A stretch of 64,000 nucleotides of DNA from JBJMLO01 sp045805265 (GTDB taxonomy: Bacteria; Actinomycetota; UBA4738; JACQTL01): the NCBI GenBank assembly GCA_045805265.1, contig JBJMLO010000024.1, positions 186,001 through 250,000 of the forward strand, in the 5' to 3' direction. This document shows positions 41,384 through 49,827 of this stretch, piece after piece (position 1 is the stretch's first letter; every line of letters begins with the position of its first letter). The notes under the pieces were generated by a model. It did no database searches, was not told the DNA's origin, and worked only from the letters and a program-made list of their open reading frames with translations. The position numbers were made by a program, and so were the translations under genes.

Positions 41384-41764
41384 ATGACGGGGCAACCGAG
41401 CCTGTACGACGAGGTCGGGGGGATGGGCTTCTTCGAGTCCCTGGTCGACCGGTTCTACGACGGCGTGGAATCGGACTCAGCGCTGCGGGCGGTCTATCCC
41501 GAGCCGGACCTCGCGTTCGCCCGGCGCAAGCTCGCGCTGTTCCTCGCCGAGTACTGGGGAGGACCGGCGGACTACAACGCGCTCCGGGGGCATCCCGCCC
41601 TCCGCATGCGCCACGCGGGGTTCGCGATCGGTCCCGCGGAGCGGGACCGGTGGCTCCACCACATGCGCTCGGCGGTGGAGTCGCTCGGTGCGCCGACCCA
41701 CGTGGCCGACGCCCTGCTCCGCTACTTCGAGATGGGCGCCGAGGCCATGCGGAACCGGGACTGA
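41384..41764 (+). CDS. glbO: Group II truncated hemoglobin
   Basis: A 126-residue globin. SLYDEVGGMGFFESLVDRFYDGV opens helices A-B, YWGGP lies in the CD/E region, the proximal histidine is in RMRHAGFAIG near residue 79, and the Trp G8 of groups II/III is in RDRWLHHM near 88. Group II proteins (GlbO type) bind O2, NO and peroxide and often occur in Actinobacteria. It is the last gene of a plus-strand run and convergent with the proline-rich membrane protein. Confidence 0.92.
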   Translation: MTGQPSLYDEVGGMGFFESLVDRFYDGVESDSALRAVYPEPDLAFARRKLALFLAEYWGGPADYNALRGHPALRMRHAGFAIGPAERDRWLHHMRSAVESLGAPTHVADALLRYFEMGAEAMRNRD

Positions 41765-41801
41765 CCCGAGCCGGTCGCGCACGCGGTCACCGCGGGGTCG
41801 C

Positions 41802-42890
41802 TCAGGTGACGGTCCTGGTGGCCTTCCAGGTGCCGGCGTCGCCGCCGCACCCCTGCGCGTCGTAGCGCCCGGACATGTCGTCGCCCGTGACCGTGCCCGA
41901 GAAGGCGATCGAGGCGACGCCGCCCTTGATCGCGCCGAACGCGACGCGGTCGCCACTCGCCGCCCCGGCGACCGAGCCCTTCGAGATGCACGTGGTGCCG
42001 TTCACCTTGATCGCCCCCGACAGGATTCCGTCCTGGACCGTGAACCGCATCTGGAACGTGCCCGACGCCGGCACCCGCGAGCTGTTCCACGTCCCGTTCC
42101 ACGTTCCGGCAACGCCGGTGGCCGCAGGGGTGCTCGCGCTGGGGGTCGGCGAGGCCGTCGTCGGGGACGAGGTGGTGTCGGGCGAGGGCGACGGCGACGC
42201 GCTGGGGCTCGCGCTGGCGCTTGGCGCTGCGCTCGACGGAGCCGCCCCGGTCCGGATCGTGGTGGGCGGCGGGGAGGTGGCCGGTGCGGCCGCGTGCTTC
42301 GACCCGGTCGCCTTCACCACGGCGAACGCGCCGCCGCCCGCGACCACCACCACGGCGCCGATGACGGCGAGGCGGAGGGGGAGGCTGGCTTGCCCCGGGA
42401 CCCGGCCGAATCGGCCCAAGGCGCGAGTCCCACCCGCCCCCGGTCCGGGCGCGGTCGGCCCCCCACCGGCTCCGCCGGGCACCGTCGGTCCGCCCTGGAC
42501 CGAACCTCCGGGGACCGTCGGTCCGCCCTGGACCGAACCTCCGGGGACCGTCGGACCTGCGCCTCCCGGCCCTCCCGGCGCGGGGGGTCCTCCGCCGCCC
42601 GGTGATGCCAGCCCCGGCCCGCCACCGGCTCCTGGGCCCGCGCCTCCCGAGCCGGCACCGGCGGCACCGCCCGCGGCGCCCCCCGCGGCTCCGCCGGCAA
42701 CCGCCGACCGGTCGTCGTCGGAGTCCGGTTCCTCATCGGCCCGATCGACGCCGAGCGGCGACGGAGGCATGGGGGGGAGGGGAGGCGGAGGAGGGAGTGC
42801 TCCGGGTGCGGGCGGCACCGGCATCGGCGGGGGCGGCGGGGCGGCGCCTTCGGCCTCGTCCGGCTCGGACGGTCCACTCCGGTCATCCAT
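41802..42890 (-). CDS. Proline/glycine-rich membrane-anchored protein with a C-terminal beta domain
   Basis: A 362-residue protein from ATG 42890, which has a G-rich ribosome site 4 nt upstream; the frame continues upstream to 43043. Residues 1-165 are Pro/Gly/Ala-rich and include two copies plus of an 11-residue repeat (GPTVPGGSVQG). One transmembrane helix is at about 170-192. A Ser/Thr/Pro linker then leads to a domain at about 260-362 with GTWNGTW near its start and GDAGTWKATRTV at its end, which looks like a lipocalin-type beta barrel. The likely topology is cytoplasmic Pro-rich part, extracellular domain. Function unknown. Confidence 0.7.
   Translation of the reverse strand: MDDRSGPSEPDEAEGAAPPPPPMPVPPAPGALPPPPPLPPMPPSPLGVDRADEEPDSDDDRSAVAGGAAGGAAGGAAGAGSGGAGPGAGGGPGLASPGGGGPPAPGGPGGAGPTVPGGSVQGGPTVPGGSVQGGPTVPGGAGGGPTAPGPGAGGTRALGRFGRVPGQASLPLRLAVIGAVVVVAGGGAFAVVKATGSKHAAAPATSPPPTTIRTGAAPSSAAPSASASPSASPSPSPDTTSSPTTASPTPSASTPAATGVAGTWNGTWNSSRVPASGTFQMRFTVQDGILSGAIKVNGTTCISKGSVAGAASGDRVAFGAIKGGVASIAFSGTVTGDDMSGRYDAQGCGGDAGTWKATRTVT
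42481..42555. repeat. 33-bp tandem repeat inside the proline-rich gene
   Basis: Two exact 33-bp copies (42481-42513 and 42514-42546) are followed by eight bases of a third. Each encodes 11 residues, so the reading frame is kept if copies are gained or lost. The exactness suggests recent duplication. Confidence 0.9.
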
Positions 42891-42984
42891 CGGTCCCCCC
42901 TGCTCCGGGTCGTCGCCGTCCGGGCGGCCGGCGCTCGCAGCAGGGTACGTCAGCGGGGCTTCGCGGACGACCCCCCCGTCGTCG

Positions 42985-45414
42985 TCACCGGCGCCGCGAT
43001 CGACGCCGGCCCCGGGCACCGAGGGCGCGCTCGAGTCGCCCACCCGGGGGAACCTCCGACTCCTCGCCGTCGATGGCGATCCGGATCGGCGCCTCGCCGC
43101 CCGGCAGGACGTGCACGGCCAGGCGGTCGGGGGTCAGGTCCACCTCGACACGCTCACCGCGGAACTGGACCGTGAAGCGCATCGCCGACAGGGCCTCGGG
43201 GGGAGCCGGCCGGATCGACAGCAGGTCGGACCGCACCTCGACGCCCGCGTAGCCCCGTTGCACCAGGTCGACGCTGCCGGCCATCGCGCCCAGGTGCACC
43301 CCCTCCGCGGTGGTCCCGCCCTGCACGTCGGCGATGTCGCTCTCGAGCGACTGGGTGAACAGGTCCCACGACCGGGGCCGGTCGAACCGGGCCAGCACCC
43401 ACGCGTGGACGACCCGGCTGAGGGTCGAGCCGTGCGAGGTCCGGCGCATGTAGTAGTCGATGTTCCGCGGGAGGTCCTCCGCCGGGTCGAACCGGTAGCC
43501 GAGGCGGTCGAACAGCCCCGCGATGTCCTCCGGGGGCAGCAGGTAGAAGAGCATGAGCACGTCCGCCTGCTTCGAGACCTGGTACCGGTTCGTGGTGTCG
43601 TCCTCGGCCTCCAGGATGCGGTCCAGCCGCTGGATGTCCCCGTACCGCTCGACGTACCGGACCCAGTCGAACTCCTCCAGGTCTCCGTAGCCCCGGAACT
43701 GGCTGATGATCCGGTCGCCGTGGAAGGGCACGGACAGGCGTCGGCTGATCTCGTCCCACAGCGCCAGCTCCTCCTCCGTCAGCGACATGGTGTCCACCAG
43801 CTCCCCCCGGTGGTACGGGGCCAGGCCGTCCAGCAGCTCGATGGTCCGGGCGATGGTCCACGCCACCATCACGTTGGTGTAGGCGTTGTCGTCCAGCCCC
43901 CCGTGGTCGGCGTCCGGGTAGGCGTCGTGGTACTCGTCCGGGCCCATGACCCCCCGGATGTGGAACCGGTCGCCGACCTCGTCGAGCTCGGCGACGCTCG
44001 CCCAGTACCGGGAGAGCTCGAGCAGGATCGGCGCGCCGCGGTACCGGAGGAACTGTTCGTCCCCGGTCACCTGGAAGTGGTGCCAGGCGTTGAACGCGAC
44101 CGCGATATTGATGTGCTTCTGCAGCCGTGAGTTGTCGGGGAGCCACCGGCCGGAGTTCGGGTTCAGGTGGACCGACTGGGTCTCCTCCCGGCCGCTGCTC
44201 CCGCTCTGCCAGGGGAACGTGGCGCCGCGCCGGCCCTCCTGCGCGGCCGCGTTCCGGGCCTCGTCGAGGCGGCGGTACCGGTGCTCCAGCAGCGACCGGG
44301 TGAGCGCCGGGATCCGCAGCGACAGGAACGGCAGGATGAACAGCTCGTCCCAGAAGATGTGGCCCCGGTACGCCTCCCCGTGGAGCCCGCGCGCGGGGAC
44401 GCCGACGTCGAGGCCCACGGTCGCCGGGGAGACCGTCTGCAGGACGTGGAAGACGTGGAGCCGGAGCACCAGCTGGGCCCGGTCGGCGCCGTCGAGCTCG
44501 ATGTCGAACAGCCGCCACAGGTGCTCCCAGGCCAGCTCGTGGCGGGTCAGGAGCTCCTCGAACGACCCCGCCCGCAGGGCGCTCAGGCGGGCGGCCTCCC
44601 GGGGCTCGGAGATCGCCGGGTCCCGCGAGGTGAACAGGGCGACGATCTTCTCCACGGTGATCGGTTCGCCCTCGGCCGCCTCGGCCTCCACCACGTGGGC
44701 CGCGGCTCCCCGGGACCGTTCCACCGACCGCGCGCCCTCCACCGCCTCGCCGCCGCCGCGGACCCGCGTCCGGGCTGCGACCGCGACCTCGATCCCGGAA
44801 TTCCGGGTTCGGACGTGGACCAGCACCGCCTCCGGTCCGGTCTCCACTGCCCCGCCGGGCACCAGGTGGTCGCCCCGGAGCTCTCGGTACCTGCGGACTC
44901 CGGCGTTCCGGACCTCCCCGTCCACGCCCGAGCGCACGGCGATGCGGCCCGACCAGTTCCGGGGGGTGATGACCGTCGAGAGCCCGGCCAGGTGGGCCTG
45001 CTCCATGTGCACGAACCGCCGCTGCTCGACGACCGTCTCCCGGCCGTCGCCGTCCCGCACGAGCGCCCGGCGGGAGAGGAGGCCGCGCCGCAGGTCCAGC
45101 TCCTGGTGATGTTCCACGATCTCCGGCGAGCCGTCCTCCCCGAACCACGGGCCGTCCCCGATCCGGAAGGACAGCGGGAGCCAGTTCGGCAGGTTGACGA
45201 TGTCCTCGTTCTCCACGTCGCGGCCGGCGATCTTGGTCACGAGCCGGTCGTAGCACCCGGCCACGTAGGTGCCCGGGTAGTGGACGTCGTCGGCCGCGCG
45301 CTCGGGCGCCGCCCCCCGGGTGGCGAAGTATCCGTTCCCCAGCGTGCACAGCGCCTCGCGCAGCCCCTCCTCCCCCGGGTCGAACCCGTCGTAGGAGAGG
45401 ATCCAGCCGTTCAT
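42985..45414 (-). CDS. Glycoside hydrolase family 65 disaccharide phosphorylase
   Basis: An 809-residue GH65 protein. The N-terminal beta-sandwich begins with LGNGYFATRGAAPE, and the (alpha/alpha)6 barrel contains GHIFWDELFILPFLS and VMGPDEYHD with the general acid glutamate, followed by KQADVLMLFYLLP and the HGSTLSRVVHAWVLA segment. GH65 enzymes split maltose, trehalose, kojibiose or nigerose with phosphate, yielding beta-glucose-1-phosphate. The ATG overlaps the beta-phosphoglucomutase stop (ATGA), so the enzyme that uses beta-G1P is made from the same mRNA, as in Mycobacterium Rv3400-Rv3401. Substrate specificity cannot be read; trehalose is attractive given otsA in the window. Confidence 0.92.
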   Translation of the reverse strand: MNGWILSYDGFDPGEEGLREALCTLGNGYFATRGAAPERAADDVHYPGTYVAGCYDRLVTKIAGRDVENEDIVNLPNWLPLSFRIGDGPWFGEDGSPEIVEHHQELDLRRGLLSRRALVRDGDGRETVVEQRRFVHMEQAHLAGLSTVITPRNWSGRIAVRSGVDGEVRNAGVRRYRELRGDHLVPGGAVETGPEAVLVHVRTRNSGIEVAVAARTRVRGGGEAVEGARSVERSRGAAAHVVEAEAAEGEPITVEKIVALFTSRDPAISEPREAARLSALRAGSFEELLTRHELAWEHLWRLFDIELDGADRAQLVLRLHVFHVLQTVSPATVGLDVGVPARGLHGEAYRGHIFWDELFILPFLSLRIPALTRSLLEHRYRRLDEARNAAAQEGRRGATFPWQSGSSGREETQSVHLNPNSGRWLPDNSRLQKHINIAVAFNAWHHFQVTGDEQFLRYRGAPILLELSRYWASVAELDEVGDRFHIRGVMGPDEYHDAYPDADHGGLDDNAYTNVMVAWTIARTIELLDGLAPYHRGELVDTMSLTEEELALWDEISRRLSVPFHGDRIISQFRGYGDLEEFDWVRYVERYGDIQRLDRILEAEDDTTNRYQVSKQADVLMLFYLLPPEDIAGLFDRLGYRFDPAEDLPRNIDYYMRRTSHGSTLSRVVHAWVLARFDRPRSWDLFTQSLESDIADVQGGTTAEGVHLGAMAGSVDLVQRGYAGVEVRSDLLSIRPAPPEALSAMRFTVQFRGERVEVDLTPDRLAVHVLPGGEAPIRIAIDGEESEVPPGGRLERALGARGRRRSRRR

Positions 45415-46211
45415 GGCCCGGAATCCGGCGTCGCGGCATCGCGTGGACGGCCGCCGGTCACCCGCACCTCGGCGAGGTCGGCCACCACGACGTCGGCGCC
45501 GTGCTCCAACAGGGCCTCGGGGTCGTCCGCCCGTCCGACCCCGATCACCATCGCGAAGCCGCCCCGGCGCCCGGCCTCGACGCCGGCGGTCGCGTCCTCC
45601 ACGACCGCGGCCTCGCCCGGGTCGACGCCGATGCGGCGCGCGGCCTCGAGGAACAGGGCCGGGTCCGGCTTCCCGGCCAGCCCCAGGCGCTCGCTGTCCA
45701 CGCCGTCCACGGTCGCGCCGAACAGGTCGCGGATGCCCGCGGCGTCGAGGACCTCGCGCATGTTCCGGCTGGCCGAGACCACCGCGACGCGGACCCCGCG
45801 CCGCCGCAACTCCTCCACGAGGGCGACCGAGGACTCGAAGCGGCGGACGCCACGCTTTCGGATCACCTCCAGGAATCGTTGGTCCTTGCGGTTCCCCAGC
45901 CCGCACACGGTCTCCCGATCGGGCGGATCGGAGGGGTCCCCCTCGGGGACCTCGATCCCCCGCGACCGGAGGAAGCTCCGGACGCCGTCGTACCGGGGCC
46001 GGCCGTCGACGTACCGGAGGTAGTCCTCGTGCTCGAAGGGCCGGAAGGGCTCACCCGAGCTCTGCGCCCGCCGGGTGAGGAGCTCGTCGAACATCTCCTT
46101 CCAGGCCGCCGAGTGCACGCTGGCCGTGTCGGTCATCACGCCGTCGGTGTCGAAGACGACGCCGTGGATGGTGCCGGCATCGATCACCACGGCGTCCGCT
46201 GGACTCGGCAC
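45411..46211 (-). CDS. Beta-phosphoglucomutase-like HAD protein
   Basis: A 266-residue HAD protein. Motif I is GVVFDTDGVMTDTASVHSAAW; note the FDTDG form, with a Thr where FDLDG is more usual. VSASRN is motif II, GKPDPALFLEAA and VVEDATAGVEAGR are motifs III and IV. A helical cap of PGM type lies between I and II. The GTG at 46211 is chosen because TACGAT ends 8 nt upstream (leaderless); the frame runs further up but reads into the divergent promoter. It converts beta-G1P to glucose-6-phosphate and is coupled to the GH65 gene by a 4-nt overlap. Confidence 0.88.
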   Translation of the reverse strand: MPSPADAVVIDAGTIHGVVFDTDGVMTDTASVHSAAWKEMFDELLTRRAQSSGEPFRPFEHEDYLRYVDGRPRYDGVRSFLRSRGIEVPEGDPSDPPDRETVCGLGNRKDQRFLEVIRKRGVRRFESSVALVEELRRRGVRVAVVSASRNMREVLDAAGIRDLFGATVDGVDSERLGLAGKPDPALFLEAARRIGVDPGEAAVVEDATAGVEAGRRGGFAMVIGVGRADDPEALLEHGADVVVADLAEVRVTGGRPRDAATPDSGP

Positions 46212-46219
46212 GTTCCGGG

Positions 46220-46248
46220 ATCGTAGCCCCGCCACGACCCGGATAGCA
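46220..46248. promoter_or_regulatory. Divergent promoters between the beta-PGM/GH65 and phosphoketolase/acetate kinase operons
   Basis: On the minus strand TACGAT (46225-46220) serves the beta-PGM gene as a leaderless start. On the plus strand TAGCAT (46243-46248) lies 45 bp before the phosphoketolase ATG, giving a leader of about 40 nt with a GGAG ribosome site. The 82-bp region is short enough for joint control, but no operator was recognised. Confidence 0.45.
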
Positions 46249-46293
46249 TCGGGGCGGTCTTCCGGACCACCCGACGACAGGAGAACGATCGAG

Positions 46294-48681
46294 ATGACCG
46301 ACACCGCCACCCGGCCTCCGCGATCCGAGCTCGACGACGACGAGCTGCGGGTGACCGATGCGTACTGGTGCGCGGCCAACTACCTGTCGGTGGGGCAGAT
46401 CTACCTGCTGGACAACCCCCTGCTGACCGAGCCGCTGCGGCCGGAGCACGTGAAGCCCCGGCTGCTGGGGCACTGGGGCACGACGCCCGGGCTGAACTTC
46501 CTGTACGTCCACATGAACCGGGCCATCCGGAACTGGGACCTCGACGCGATGTTCGTGACCGGCCCCGGCCACGGCGGGCCGGGCCTGGTGGCCAACGCCT
46601 ACCTGGAGGGCACCTACACGGAGGTCTATCCGCACGTCACGCGCGACGCGGAGGGGCTGCGGCGGCTGTTCCGGCAGTTCTCGTTCCCGGGCGGCATCCC
46701 GAGCCACGTGGCGCCGGAGACGCCGGGCTCGATCCACGAGGGCGGGGAGCTCGGCTACGGGCTCGCCCATGCCTACGGGGCCGCGTTCGACAATCCGGAC
46801 CTCCTCGTGTGCTGCGTGGTGGGCGACGGCGAGGCCGAGACCGGGCCGCTCGCCGCCAGCTGGCACTCGAACAAGTTCCTCGACCCGGCGCGCGACGGCG
46901 CGGTGCTGCCCATCCTGCACCTGAACGGGTACAAGATCGCCAACCCCACCGTGCTGTCCCGGATCCCGGAGCACGAGCTGCGCGACCTGATGAAGGGGTA
47001 CGGGTACGCGCCGCGGTTCGTCTCCGGCGACCGGCCGGATGCCATGCACCGGGAGATGGCGGCGACGCTCGACGAGGTCGTCGACGAGATCCTCACGATC
47101 CAGCGCGCGGTGCGGGACGGCTCCGGGACCGCCGCCGCGCGCCGGCCGGCCTGGCCGATGATCGTCCTGCGGACCCCGAAGGGGTGGACCGGGCCGAAGG
47201 AGGTCGACGGCCTGCCGGTCGAGGGGACGTGGCGCTCGCACCAGGTGCCCATCGACGCCGTCCGGACGAACCCCGAGCACCTCGCGCTGCTCGAGCGGTG
47301 GATGCGCAGCTATCGCCCGCAGGAGCTGTTCGACGAGAACGGCGCGCTGGTCGAGGAGCTGGCCGCCCTGCCGCCGAAGTCGTATCGGCGGATGAGCGCG
47401 AACCCGGTGACCAACGGCGGGGCCGTGCTCAGGGACCTGGCCATGCCGGACTTCCGCGACTACGCCATCGACGTCCCCACGCCCGGGACCACGTACGCGG
47501 AGGCCACGCGGAGCGCCGGCGCGTTCATGCGCGACGTCATGCGGCGCAACCCCGACACCTTCCGGGTGTTCGGGCCCGACGAGACCGCGTCGAACCGGCT
47601 GGACGCGCTGTTCGAGGTCACCGACCGGGCGTTCTCCGCGGAGATCCTCCCGACCGACGATCACCTGGCCCTCGACGGCCGGGTCATGGAGGTGCTCTCC
47701 GAGCACCTGTGCCAGGGATGGCTGGAGGGGTACCTGCTGACCGGCCGCCACGGGGTGTTCAACTGCTACGAGGCCTTCATCCACATCGTCGACTCGATGT
47801 TCAACCAGCATGCGAAGTGGCTGAAGGTCTCGCACGATATTCCGTGGCGCCGCCCGATCGCCTCCCTGAACTACCTGCTGTCGTCGCACGTGTGGCGGCA
47901 GGACCACAACGGGTTCTCGCACCAGGACCCCGGCTTCATCGACCACGTCATCAACAAGAAGGCCGAGATCATCCGGGCGTACCTCCCGCCCGATGCGAAC
48001 TGCGTCCTGTCGGTGATGAACCACTGCCTGCAGAGCAAGGACTACGTGAACGTCGTCGTCGCCGGGAAGCAGCCCACGCTGAACTGGCTGACCATGGACC
48101 AGGCCATCCTCCACTGCACGCGCGGCCTCGGCATCTGGGAGTTCGCCAGCAACGACGGCGACGCGGAGCCCGACGTCGTGATGGCGTGCTGCGGCGACAT
48201 CCCCACGCTGGAGACCCTGGCCGCGGCGAGCATCCTCCGCCAGGAGCTCCCCGGCCTGAAGGTCCGCGTGGTCAACGTGGTCGACCTCATGCGGCTCGAG
48301 CCGGCCACCGAGCATCCCCACGGCATGTCGGACTCGGAGTTCGACGCGCTGTTCACGACGGACCGCCCGGTGGTGTTCGCGTACCACGGCTACCCGTGGC
48401 TGATCCACCGCCTGACGTACCGGCGGACCAACCACGCGCACATCCACGTCCGCGGCTACAAGGAGGAGGGGACCACCACGACGCCGTTCGACATGGTGAT
48501 GCTGAACGACCTCGACCGGTTCCATCTGGTGCAGGACGTGATCGACCGGGTCCCCGGCCTCGCCTCCAGCGCCGGGCACGTCCGGCAGGCCATGACCGAT
48601 CGGCGCCTGCAGGCCCGCGCGTACACCCGGGAGCACGGCGAGGACGATCCGGCCGTGGCCTCCTGGACGTGGCCGCACTGA
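46294..48681 (+). CDS. xfp: Xylulose-5-phosphate/fructose-6-phosphate phosphoketolase
   Basis: A 795-residue TPP enzyme of normal phosphoketolase length. Visible motifs are YLSVGQIYLLDNPLL near residue 28, GHWGTTPGLNF, the substrate loop TGPGHGGPGLVANAYLEG near 90, SHVAPETPGSIHEGGELGY near 138, and the TPP-binding GDGEAETGPLAASWHSNKF near 178. It cleaves xylulose-5-phosphate or fructose-6-phosphate with phosphate to acetyl phosphate plus a shorter sugar phosphate. GGAG lies about 10 nt upstream of the ATG. The stop overlaps the acetate kinase start by one base, so acetyl phosphate is converted to ATP and acetate by the next product. Confidence 0.95.
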   Translation: MTDTATRPPRSELDDDELRVTDAYWCAANYLSVGQIYLLDNPLLTEPLRPEHVKPRLLGHWGTTPGLNFLYVHMNRAIRNWDLDAMFVTGPGHGGPGLVANAYLEGTYTEVYPHVTRDAEGLRRLFRQFSFPGGIPSHVAPETPGSIHEGGELGYGLAHAYGAAFDNPDLLVCCVVGDGEAETGPLAASWHSNKFLDPARDGAVLPILHLNGYKIANPTVLSRIPEHELRDLMKGYGYAPRFVSGDRPDAMHREMAATLDEVVDEILTIQRAVRDGSGTAAARRPAWPMIVLRTPKGWTGPKEVDGLPVEGTWRSHQVPIDAVRTNPEHLALLERWMRSYRPQELFDENGALVEELAALPPKSYRRMSANPVTNGGAVLRDLAMPDFRDYAIDVPTPGTTYAEATRSAGAFMRDVMRRNPDTFRVFGPDETASNRLDALFEVTDRAFSAEILPTDDHLALDGRVMEVLSEHLCQGWLEGYLLTGRHGVFNCYEAFIHIVDSMFNQHAKWLKVSHDIPWRRPIASLNYLLSSHVWRQDHNGFSHQDPGFIDHVINKKAEIIRAYLPPDANCVLSVMNHCLQSKDYVNVVVAGKQPTLNWLTMDQAILHCTRGLGIWEFASNDGDAEPDVVMACCGDIPTLETLAAASILRQELPGLKVRVVNVVDLMRLEPATEHPHGMSDSEFDALFTTDRPVVFAYHGYPWLIHRLTYRRTNHAHIHVRGYKEEGTTTTPFDMVMLNDLDRFHLVQDVIDRVPGLASSAGHVRQAMTDRRLQARAYTREHGEDDPAVASWTWPH

Positions 48682-49778
48682 TGCGCGTCCTCGTCGTCAA
48701 CGCCGGGTCCAGCAGCCTGAAGCTGCGGGTGCTGGACGACCGCGACGAGCTGGCCGGATCGGCCGACCTCCCGGCGCCGCGGGGCGAGTCGGACCGGGAC
48801 GCGGCCCGCACGGCGATCGAGGGGTTCGGGCCGGTGGATGTCGTCGGGCACCGCATCGTGCACGGCGGGACCGAGTTCTCCGAGCCGGTTCTGATCGACG
48901 ACCGGGTCCGGAGGCGGCTGCACGCGCTGGTCGACCTCGCGCCGCTGCACCAGCCCAAGTCGCTGGCCGCGCTGGAGGCGGTCGACGAGGTGCTCCCCGA
49001 CGTGCCGGCGGTGGCTTGCTTCGACACCGCGTTCCACGCCGGGATGCCGGCCGCCGCGGCGACGTACGCCCTGCCCCGGCAGTGGCGGGAGCGGTGGTCC
49101 CTGCGGCGGTTCGGGTTCCACGGGCTGTCCCACGCCTACGTGTCGAGGCGGGCCGCCGAGCTGGCCGGAATCGACGTCGCGGACGCGCGGGTCGTGACCT
49201 GCCACCTGGGCGCGGGCGCGTCGCTCGCCGCCGTGCGGGGCGGGCGGTCGGTGGACACGACCATGGGGTTCACGCCCCTGGAGGGCCTGGCGATGGCGAC
49301 GCGGTCGGGAACGGTCGACCCGGGGCTGGTGCTGTGGCTCCAGGAGCACGCCGGGATGCCCGCCGCCGAGCTGGCCGCCACGCTCGAGCACCGGTCGGGC
49401 CTCGAGGCCCTGGCCGGCACGGGGGACATGAAGGAGGTCGTCGCGCTGAAGGATTCCGGCGACGCCGACGCCACGTTGGCGTTCGACGTGTACGTGCACC
49501 GGATTCGCTCGGGCGTCGCGGCGATGGCGGCCTCGGCCGGCGGCCTGGACGTCCTCGCGTTCGCCGGCGGCGTGGGCGAGCACGCCCCGGCGGTGCGCGC
49601 GGCGGTGGGCGAGGGGCTGGCGTTCCTGGGCGCGTCGTTCGACGAGGAACGCGATGCGAACGCCGTGCCCGACGCCGACATCGGCGCGGCCGGCGCCCCG
49701 GTGCGGGCGTTCGTCGTCGCTGCCCGCGAAGACCTCGAGATCGCCCGCCAGTCCCGCTCGGTGCTGGGCTCGGCATAG
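48681..49778 (+). CDS. ackA: Acetate kinase
   Basis: A 365-residue ASKHA-fold kinase. The N-terminal VLVVNAGSSSLK is present, as are GHRIVHGG near residue 55, RRFGFHGLSHAYVSRRAAEL near 140, and HLGAGASLAAVRGGRSVDTTMGFTPLEGL. It is slightly shorter than the usual 390-400 residues. It makes ATP and acetate from acetyl phosphate. The ATG overlaps the phosphoketolase stop (TGATG), so the two are coupled and form the ATP-yielding end of the phosphoketolase route. Confidence 0.95.
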   Translation: MRVLVVNAGSSSLKLRVLDDRDELAGSADLPAPRGESDRDAARTAIEGFGPVDVVGHRIVHGGTEFSEPVLIDDRVRRRLHALVDLAPLHQPKSLAALEAVDEVLPDVPAVACFDTAFHAGMPAAAATYALPRQWRERWSLRRFGFHGLSHAYVSRRAAELAGIDVADARVVTCHLGAGASLAAVRGGRSVDTTMGFTPLEGLAMATRSGTVDPGLVLWLQEHAGMPAAELAATLEHRSGLEALAGTGDMKEVVALKDSGDADATLAFDVYVHRIRSGVAAMAASAGGLDVLAFAGGVGEHAPAVRAAVGEGLAFLGASFDEERDANAVPDADIGAAGAPVRAFVVAAREDLEIARQSRSVLGSA

Positions 49779-49827
49779 CGGGCCTCGGCGGGCTACGCTG
49801 GATTCGGGCGACGGGGAGGTTCCGCGC

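Noticed and set aside
42481..42555. Tandem repeat considered as a CRISPR array
   Set aside because: The copies abut with no spacers and are in frame within the proline-rich gene.
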